Position numbers and translations under genes: made by a program. The notes below the pieces were generated by a model. That model was not told the origin of the DNA. It made no database searches and saw only the letters and a list, made by a program, of their open reading frames with translations. Source: PALSA-607 sp036509315 (lineage in GTDB: Bacteria > Actinomycetota > Actinomycetes > Acidothermales > Acidothermaceae). Taken from it: a stretch of 13,831 nucleotides of DNA. The stretch is taken from contig DATCFU010000140.1 of assembly GCA_036509315.1 (NCBI GenBank), forward strand, positions 1-13,831, in the 5' to 3' direction. How positions within the stretch are numbered: the first letter of the stretch is position 1; every line of letters starts with the position of its first letter. Shown in pieces: positions 9,236-13,831 of this stretch.

Positions 9236-9270
9236 CGACCCTCCTCAAACATGGACAGACGCTGCTATCT

Positions 9271-9284
9271 ACGCCGGAAGGCGT
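9271..9284. promoter_or_regulatory. ACGCC-GGAA-GGCGT inverted repeat upstream of the HTH gene
   Basis: A perfect five-base inverted repeat around a GGAA centre (9271-9275 and 9280-9284), 36 bases upstream of the HTH gene start. It could be a hairpin in the HTH transcript leader or an operator. The symmetry is seen; function is unknown. Confidence 0.45.
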
Positions 9285-9295
9285 CAGTATGCCAT

Positions 9296-9317
9296 CGGTT
9301 AACCGCGAATGCTTTCG
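9296..9317. promoter_or_regulatory. Paired palindromes in the HTH/SAF divergent region
   Basis: CGGTTAACCG (9296-9305) is a perfect ten-base palindrome. It is immediately followed by CGAA-TGCT-TTCG (9306-9317), a four-base inverted repeat. They abut the DnaA-box sequence at 9318. They are likely operator-type sites between two divergent transcription units, but the binding protein is not known. Confidence 0.45.
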
Positions 9318-9326
9318 TTATCCACA
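9318..9326 (+). promoter_or_regulatory. Perfect DnaA-box sequence
   Basis: TTATCCACA matches the E. coli consensus DnaA box exactly. It lies about 110 bases upstream of the SAF gene. A TAGCAT -10-like hexamer at 9340-9345 would place the DnaA box over the -35 position. Only one perfect box is seen, so this is not an origin. DnaA control of the SAF/CpaE-like pair is inference, and a nine-base match can occur by chance. Confidence 0.4.
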
Positions 9327-9436
9327 CAACACTTCTGTTTAGCATCGCAAAGTCGGACGACGGGGCAGAATGAGGACGCCGCCAGAGGCGGGTCCGCGCG
9401 ACCGGTCACGGCTGCTCAACATCACTGGGGGAACTT

Positions 9437-10192
9437 GTGTCAGAGCTGCCTGCGCCGTCGGCTACCCGCCTGAAATCACCGTCGTGGCTTGACGGTCGAC
9501 TCGTCATAGGAGTCGTCCTCGTCCTGCTGTCGGTTGTGGTAGGCGCGAAAATCATTTCGTCGTCGCAGCGCTACGACGTGATGTGGGCCGCGTCGCGAGA
9601 CATCGCCCCCGGCACCACATTGATCAAATCCGACCTGGTCCAGGTCAACGTCCGATTCAAGGACCACGGTGCCCCCTACATCTCCGCCGCCGGCCAAAGC
9701 CCGGTCGGTCGAGTGACGGTCTCGCCGCTTGCGAGCGGCCAGCTCATTCCGCTGGTGGCAGTCCCGTCGACGCCGCCGCCCGCAGTTCGGCTCGTCACGA
9801 TTCCGGTCGCGAAGCTGCACATGCCCAGAGGCAATGACCTGCACGGGGTACAGGTTGACCTGTACGTCACACCGAAGACACTCAACGGGCAGGCGCAAGC
9901 AAAGCCGCAACTCGTTCTGGCGAACGTGACCATTGCGGACACGCTCGTCGATTCGTCGCTGGGGAGTAGCGACGGTTCGGGCCTCGTCTTGTCGGTGCCC
10001 GTCGCGTTCGTAGATGCCGTTGTCGCCGCGGCGCAACTTGGGTCGGTCGACCTGGTACGGGTGCCCGCCACCGCGACCGCGGGCGGCACCGTCGCTCCGC
10101 CGCCCTTGAGCGACAGCCCATCGGCAGCCGACAGCCCATCGCCGTCCGATAGCCCCTCGCCGTCCCGTGGTGCCGCTCTGGCTTCACCATGA
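9437..10192 (+). CDS. CpaB/RcpC-like SAF-domain membrane protein
   Basis: A 251-residue protein with a short cytoplasmic N-terminus, one transmembrane helix (about 21-40) and an external SAF domain (about 46-108: DVMWAASRDIAPGTTLIKSDLVQ followed by VGRVTVSPLASGQLIPL). An RcpC-like segment (about 117-210) contains VRLVTIPVAK and GVQVDLYVTP. The C-terminus is a Ser/Pro/Asp tail with three DSPS repeats. In Tad pilus systems CpaB/RcpC is a periplasmic or envelope assembly factor. GTG at 9437 is preceded by GGGGGAA (9427-9433, partly overlapping CTT). The stop overlaps the next start as ATGA, so this gene and the CpaE-like gene are translationally coupled. No other pilus gene is in the window, so the protein may serve an unrelated envelope complex; confidence is high for the domains and moderate for the role. 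Confidence 0.85.
   Translation: MSELPAPSATRLKSPSWLDGRLVIGVVLVLLSVVVGAKIISSSQRYDVMWAASRDIAPGTTLIKSDLVQVNVRFKDHGAPYISAAGQSPVGRVTVSPLASGQLIPLVAVPSTPPPAVRLVTIPVAKLHMPRGNDLHGVQVDLYVTPKTLNGQAQAKPQLVLANVTIADTLVDSSLGSSDGSGLVLSVPVAFVDAVVAAAQLGSVDLVRVPATATAGGTVAPPPLSDSPSAADSPSPSDSPSPSRGAALASP
10111..10164 (+). repeat. Three 18-base tandem repeats in the SAF gene
   Basis: Units CGACAGCCCATCGGCAGC (10111-10128), CGACAGCCCATCGCCGTC (10129-10146) and CGATAGCCCCTCGCCGTC (10147-10164) encode the successive peptides SDSPSA, ADSPSP and SDSPSP. The in-frame period of six codons means copy-number change would lengthen or shorten the tail without a frameshift. Confidence 0.85.
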
Positions 10193-11532
10193 GTGTCCCG
10201 GTTCTGACCGCTGTCACCGACGCCGTATGGGAAGCCGATCTTGTGTCGGCCTTCGAGCATCAAGATTTCGGCGTCGTGGTGATCCGGCGTTGCGTCGACC
10301 TTGCAGACCTGCTCGCCGCGGCTGCTGCAGGTACGGCTCGCGCCGTGATTTTGTCGGCCGACCTGCGCCGGCTCGACCGCGACGCATTGGCCCGACTCGC
10401 AACAGCAGGCGTCGCGGTCATCGGTCTGGTTGCTCAAGGCGGTAGGCCCGGTACGAGTGATGACGCCGAACGGCGACTGCGGCAGCTCGGCGTCCGCCAT
10501 GTACTCGCTGCTGATGCCGGTCCAGCACTGATCTCTGCTGAGGTCACGACCGCCATCGCCGACGGCGTCGCCACTGGTGGGCTGGATCCGCTGCGCCTCG
10601 GGTACGGCGATCCACGCGCCGCGTTGCCTGACGTTTCGGCGCTGGCGCTCGTGCCAGACGAGGACGAAACCGATCGTGTCGACGGACGGCTAGTCGCCGT
10701 GTGGGGCCCGACGGGTGCGCCTGGCCGGACGACGATTGCGGTCGTCCTCGCGACGGAGGCGGCTCGCCTTGGTTGCGCTTCATTACTGGCAGACGCCGAT
10801 TGCTACGGCGGGGTGATTGCGCAAGTGCTCGGGCTGCTCGATGAATCGCCAGGCCTTGCGGCCGCTGTCCGGCAGGCGAATGCGGGCAACCTTGATCTGA
10901 ATACGCTTGCGACGCTGGCGCGCGTCGTTGCTCCGAACTTGCGAGTGTTGACCGGCATTGCCCGTGCCGAGCGTTGGCCGGAACTGCGGCCGAGCGGACT
11001 CGTTGCTGCGTACGCCATTGCGCGCCAACTCGCAGCACTCACCGTCATCGATTGCGGATTTGGTCTTGAGCAGGACGAAGAGCTCAGTTACGACACGACC
11101 GCGCCGCGTCGCAACGGGTCGACGTTGGCCACTCTCGCCGACGCGGACCATGTCGTTGCCGTCGGATCCGCCGACCCGGTCGGGTTGCAACGGCTGGTGC
11201 GCGGGCTCGCCGAACTCTCCGAGGTGTTGCCGCAGTGTCGTCCGCAGGTCGTGGTGAACCGGGTGCGCAAGGGCCCGATCAACGGCGACGCCGAGCAAGA
11301 GATCCAGCAGGCGTTGACTCGCTACGCCGGGGTCAACGACGTCGTGTTCGTGCCGTACGACCGAGTGTCACTCGACAAGGCGATCGCCGGGGGTCACACC
11401 CTTGGTGACATCGCACCGGATTCGCCAGTGCGTCGCGCATTGCTGCCGTTAGCTCGGCGATACGCCGGCGTGAGCTCGGCCCGACCCACTCGCCGGCATC
11501 GCGCCCGTGGTGAAGGACGCCGCTCAGCTTGA
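10189..11532 (+). CDS. CpaE/MinD-like P-loop protein with substituted Walker A
   Basis: A 447-residue protein. The N-terminal part (about 1-130) resembles the receiver-like domain of CpaE, but I see no standard phosphorylation site. The P-loop domain starts at about 168. Its Walker A equivalent is WGPTGAPGRTT (172-182). The usual MinD/ParA signature is KGGxGKT; here the first lysine is absent and the second is replaced by R180. LADADCYGG (200-208) fits the Walker A-prime region and VIDCGF (286-291) the Walker B region. The C-terminal tail is short and basic (RPTRRHRARGEGRR). CpaE-like proteins localise or energise Tad pilus machinery. ATG 10189 overlaps the SAF stop by four bases. The end overlaps the convergent histidine kinase gene by nine bases (11524-11532). 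Nucleotide binding with reduced or absent hydrolysis is my inference from the substitutions. Confidence 0.85.
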   Translation: MSVPVLTAVTDAVWEADLVSAFEHQDFGVVVIRRCVDLADLLAAAAAGTARAVILSADLRRLDRDALARLATAGVAVIGLVAQGGRPGTSDDAERRLRQLGVRHVLAADAGPALISAEVTTAIADGVATGGLDPLRLGYGDPRAALPDVSALALVPDEDETDRVDGRLVAVWGPTGAPGRTTIAVVLATEAARLGCASLLADADCYGGVIAQVLGLLDESPGLAAAVRQANAGNLDLNTLATLARVVAPNLRVLTGIARAERWPELRPSGLVAAYAIARQLAALTVIDCGFGLEQDEELSYDTTAPRRNGSTLATLADADHVVAVGSADPVGLQRLVRGLAELSEVLPQCRPQVVVNRVRKGPINGDAEQEIQQALTRYAGVNDVVFVPYDRVSLDKAIAGGHTLGDIAPDSPVRRALLPLARRYAGVSSARPTRRHRARGEGRRSA

Positions 11533-12663
11533 GCGCAGGGCCCCGCCCGCCAATCGTGCCTCCACGGTCCAGCCGCCTGCCGGCGCCGGGCCCGCCGAGA
11601 ATGTCCCGCCGAGGGCGAGCACCCGCTCGCGCAGACCGATGAGGCCACGGCCGGTACCGGAGAGATTGGGTGTGCTGCGCGTGGCCGCGTCGTTCTCCAC
11701 CCGGACGGTCACTGCCCGGCCGCCGATCTCGCTCCGGATGAGGACCCGGACCTCCGCCCCGGGAGCGTGCCGCAACGCGTTGGTCAGGCTCTCCTGCACG
11801 ACGCGAAATGCGGCGTGCGCAGCTTCTGTCTGCAGCCCGTCGCGTGAACCCTCAAGTCGACACGTGACCCGGAGCCCGCTGCGCGCTGCCTGGTTCACCA
11901 CCTCGTCGATGAGCGACAGGTCTGGGCTGGCGACCTCGGTCCCGGCGAGCAAATCGATGAGACGCTGCAGATCGGCACGGCCTTGGCGCGCCGACTCTGC
12001 GATCACCCCCAGCGACTCGACGGCCGCCTCGGGCGAGTGCGGCGCCAGCCGCTGACCGGCCGCCGCTTGCACGACCATGACACTCAGGGCATGCCCGACG
12101 ATGTCGTGCAGTTCGCTGGCAATGCGGGCGCGCTCGTTTCGCACGGAGACTTCGGCGAACAGTTCGCGCTCAGCCTCTAGCTCGCGGCCGCGCGCGGCCA
12201 ACTGCTCGGCCGTTTCCCGGCGAAGGCGTAACACGGTCCCGGCGAGAAAACCGGGCGCGGTCAAGATGAGCAGACCAGGACTTCCGTCCTGATCGGTGAA
12301 GGCGTAAAGGCCAATGACATATGCAGCGCAGCAGAAGCCGGCTACCCAAGCAGCGCGACCGCTGAATCGCTCGGCGGCGATGGCCGCGTACACCAACAGT
12401 GCAGCCAGCACGAAGTTGCTCGGGTCCGGGCCTGTGAAGACGCAGACAAACAGCAGCGCTGGACCAATCAGCAGCACGGCGAGGGGGTGGCGTCGCCACC
12501 AAACCAAGGCGAGGGTGCCGGCAACGGTGCATGTCGCTCCGATCCACTCACCTAGCCCATGCACACCGCCGTCCGGCACGATCGGGATCACCGACAGCGC
12601 GAGCGCCCCGACCGCAACCAGTAGCTGCTCGTACCGCTCCACCAACGCGCGCCCGCGGTTCAT
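11524..12663 (-). CDS. Sensor histidine kinase (HisKA_3 / HATPase_c), intact
   Basis: A 379-residue membrane histidine kinase of the NarL-partner type. About six transmembrane helices fill residues 14-146, followed by a short coiled segment (147-175) without a PAS or HAMP domain that I can see. The HisKA_3 region is NERARIASELHDIVGHALS (176-194) with the phosphoacceptor H186 and adjacent D187. The ATPase domain has the N-box VVQESLTNALRHA (288-300, Asn295) and the G-box GTGRGLIGLRERV (336-348). ATG 12663 stands two bases after the stop of the upstream kinase-like gene with no Shine-Dalgarno of its own, so translation is probably coupled. No response regulator lies between it and the convergent CpaE-like gene. 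Its partner is either upstream of the window or elsewhere; the orphan NarL-type regulator at 930-1721 is of the right class. Confidence 0.92.
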   Translation of the reverse strand: MNRGRALVERYEQLLVAVGALALSVIPIVPDGGVHGLGEWIGATCTVAGTLALVWWRRHPLAVLLIGPALLFVCVFTGPDPSNFVLAALLVYAAIAAERFSGRAAWVAGFCCAAYVIGLYAFTDQDGSPGLLILTAPGFLAGTVLRLRRETAEQLAARGRELEAERELFAEVSVRNERARIASELHDIVGHALSVMVVQAAAGQRLAPHSPEAAVESLGVIAESARQGRADLQRLIDLLAGTEVASPDLSLIDEVVNQAARSGLRVTCRLEGSRDGLQTEAAHAAFRVVQESLTNALRHAPGAEVRVLIRSEIGGRAVTVRVENDAATRSTPNLSGTGRGLIGLRERVLALGGTFSAGPAPAGGWTVEARLAGGALRSS

Positions 12664-12665
12664 CG

Positions 12666-13805
12666 TCAGACGTCGCCAAGGACTGGCAGGTGCGCCGTCA
12701 CCCGCGCGCGCCCGCGTGACACCTTCAGGTCGAGCGAGCCGGCGTGCAACAGCGCTCGCTGCCTGGCCCGCCCAACCGCACCGCGCAGGTCGGCGCCCCC
12801 CTTCGCAACCGTCCCCGCCACCACGATGTTCAGCGCGTCGTCGGTGAACGTCATCGTCACGCCGACGGGCGCCGATGGCTTGTCGGCCAAGGCCGTGACG
12901 AGGTACTCGACAATCCGGTACGCCGACAGTTCGACACTCGGCGGCAGTACGCGCGGATCGCCGTTGACCTGTAGCCGCGATCCGCCGTGCACATGCTGTG
13001 CGAGCAGTGCATCGAGGTGGGCTACTGACGGCGCAGGGGCGAGCGCGACTTCGCCGCCGCGCAACTGGCCGACGATCTCGCGCATGTCACCAAGTGTGCG
13101 CCGGCTGTCCTCCTCGAGGGCGACGAGGAGCGCGTGCAGTGCGGCGGGATCGGCGGCCTTTCCTTCCTCGGCCACCACGGCCAACTGGCGCAGGCGCTGC
13201 TCGAGCAGCGCCTCCAAGCGAGCGGAGAGATGGACTCGGTCGTCGCTCACCTCGAGCGCGGCTCGTTCGTCACGCAGTACCCGCAGGTCGTCGTTGCGCT
13301 GGCGGAGTTCACTGGCCATCCCGGCCCGGTGCGCGACGACGCGACCGATGCCATAGAGACCCACCTGAATGACAGCGACCACGGGAAGGACGGAGGGCCC
13401 GGCGGAGGTGTCCCACATCAGCACGAGCCCGCCGAGCACGACCGAAAGCGCAAGCGCCGTCAGCCGCTCTCGCTGCTGCTCGTAGCCGAATCCGGACAGG
13501 AACGCGAGCACAAACACCAGGGGTAGGCCCGACCCGCATCGGGTCAGGTGGCCAAAGGCGAAGACGTGCACAAGCATCAAGGCGGACGACGTCAGCAGTG
13601 CCCCGATGAGACTGCGCCGCCACCAGAGCACCGGCAGTGCGGCCCCGATGAAGACCGGCAGCTGCAGCCACGAGTGAGAATCGACCTTGAAAGTCGGGTC
13701 GTTGCTGCTGATATTCGTGACCGTAATGAGGGCGGCGAGGATGCAGAGGATCCCTGCCATCACAGCGTCGACCGGACGGATCCTCTGCATCACTCGCGAG
13801 CCCAT
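12666..13805 (-). CDS. Degenerate histidine-kinase-like membrane protein (predicted pseudokinase)
   Basis: A 379-residue protein from ATG 13805, with about six transmembrane helices (roughly 13-34, 47-62, 66-85, 93-108, 114-130 and 138-157) and a cytoplasmic part laid out like the neighbouring kinase. Aligned with that kinase, ERARIASELHDIVGH becomes DRVHLSARLEALLEQ (189-203): the phosphoacceptor His is Glu198 and the following Asp is Ala199. The N-box QESLTNALRHA becomes EYLVTALADKP, with Ala at the Asn position. The G-box region reads VGRARQRALLHAG, without the usual G-L-x-G-M/L-R-E-R. Autophosphorylation is therefore unlikely. The reading frame is open and unbroken, so this is a diverged protein, not a decaying pseudogene. 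A GTG start at 13823 is possible but AAGGAG fits ATG 13805. It lies two bases upstream of the intact kinase, suggesting a joint complex. Confidence 0.85.
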   Translation of the reverse strand: MGSRVMQRIRPVDAVMAGILCILAALITVTNISSNDPTFKVDSHSWLQLPVFIGAALPVLWWRRSLIGALLTSSALMLVHVFAFGHLTRCGSGLPLVFVLAFLSGFGYEQQRERLTALALSVVLGGLVLMWDTSAGPSVLPVVAVIQVGLYGIGRVVAHRAGMASELRQRNDDLRVLRDERAALEVSDDRVHLSARLEALLEQRLRQLAVVAEEGKAADPAALHALLVALEEDSRRTLGDMREIVGQLRGGEVALAPAPSVAHLDALLAQHVHGGSRLQVNGDPRVLPPSVELSAYRIVEYLVTALADKPSAPVGVTMTFTDDALNIVVAGTVAKGGADLRGAVGRARQRALLHAGSLDLKVSRGRARVTAHLPVLGDV

Positions 13806-13811
13806 GGCGAT

Positions 13812-13817
13812 CTCCTT
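13812..13817 (-). promoter_or_regulatory. Ribosome binding site that sets the pseudokinase start
   Basis: AAGGAG on the minus strand stands six bases before ATG 13805. The alternative GTG at 13823 would place this sequence inside the coding region and has too little sequence upstream in the window to judge. Confidence 0.7.
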
Positions 13818-13831
13818 CGTCACTGCGCCGC

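Noticed and set aside
9005..9326. Mobile element suggested by the excisionase-like HTH gene, or a replication origin suggested by the DnaA box
   Set aside because: No integrase, attachment-site repeat, tRNA target or second DnaA box was seen, and neighbouring genes look chromosomal.
13806..13823. GTG at 13823 as the pseudokinase start
   Set aside because: AAGGAG lies six bases before ATG 13805, which is a better fit.

Overview
The window is a piece of a high-GC actinobacterial (Actinomycetota) chromosome. This rests on the strong G/C third-position bias, frequent GTG starts, a SecA with the long C-terminal linker and SEC-C zinc motif usual in the phylum, and the neighbourhood itself (long HPF, NarL-type regulator, YcaQ-type winged-helix protein, SecA, a DUF6459/Rv3235-family protein), which I recall as characteristic of actinobacteria. 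No sign of a prophage, insertion sequence, CRISPR array, tRNA or rRNA was seen. No gene-free stretch exceeds 300 bases; the longest is about 200 bases (9236-9436).

Layout. Positions 1-176 are a repeat-rich upstream region for hpf (177-839, +). It is followed by a NarL/LuxR-type response regulator (930-1721, +). Two genes on the minus strand come next: a YcaQ/AlkX-type DNA glycosylase (2382-3575) and, 36 bases downstream of it, a six-helix DUF998 membrane protein (1734-2345). secA (3709-6618, +) is divergent from the glycosylase gene across a 133-base intergenic region carrying mirror-image TACGAT hexamers. Facing secA is a minus-strand pair with a 4-base stop/start overlap: a three-helix LysM protein (7432-8316) and a DUF6459 protein (6659-7435).

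The next block holds a small protein with two barrel-like halves (8431-8985, +), an excisionase-type HTH protein (9005-9235, -) and, divergent from it, a CpaB-like SAF membrane protein (9437-10192, +). The SAF gene overlaps by 4 bases a CpaE/MinD-like P-loop protein (10189-11532, +). The HTH/SAF intergenic region contains a dense cluster of small palindromes and one perfect DnaA-box sequence. The window ends with two tandem minus-strand histidine-kinase-like genes. The upstream one (12666-13805) has lost its phosphoacceptor His and N-box Asn, whereas the downstream one (11524-12663) is intact.

How the genes may work together. hpf and the regulator suit stationary-phase or stress control. SecA is the general secretion motor. 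The LysM, DUF6459, SAF and CpaE-like proteins look like envelope-located or envelope-organising proteins beside it. The SAF and CpaE-like genes resemble two parts of a Tad pilus system, but no CpaF/TadA, TadB, TadC or pilin gene is in the window. The best candidates for undescribed biology are the pseudokinase/kinase pair, the CpaB/CpaE-like pair with a substituted P-loop and its HTH regulator, and the coupled LysM-DUF6459 pair next to secA. Every functional statement here comes from reading motifs by eye; no search was run.
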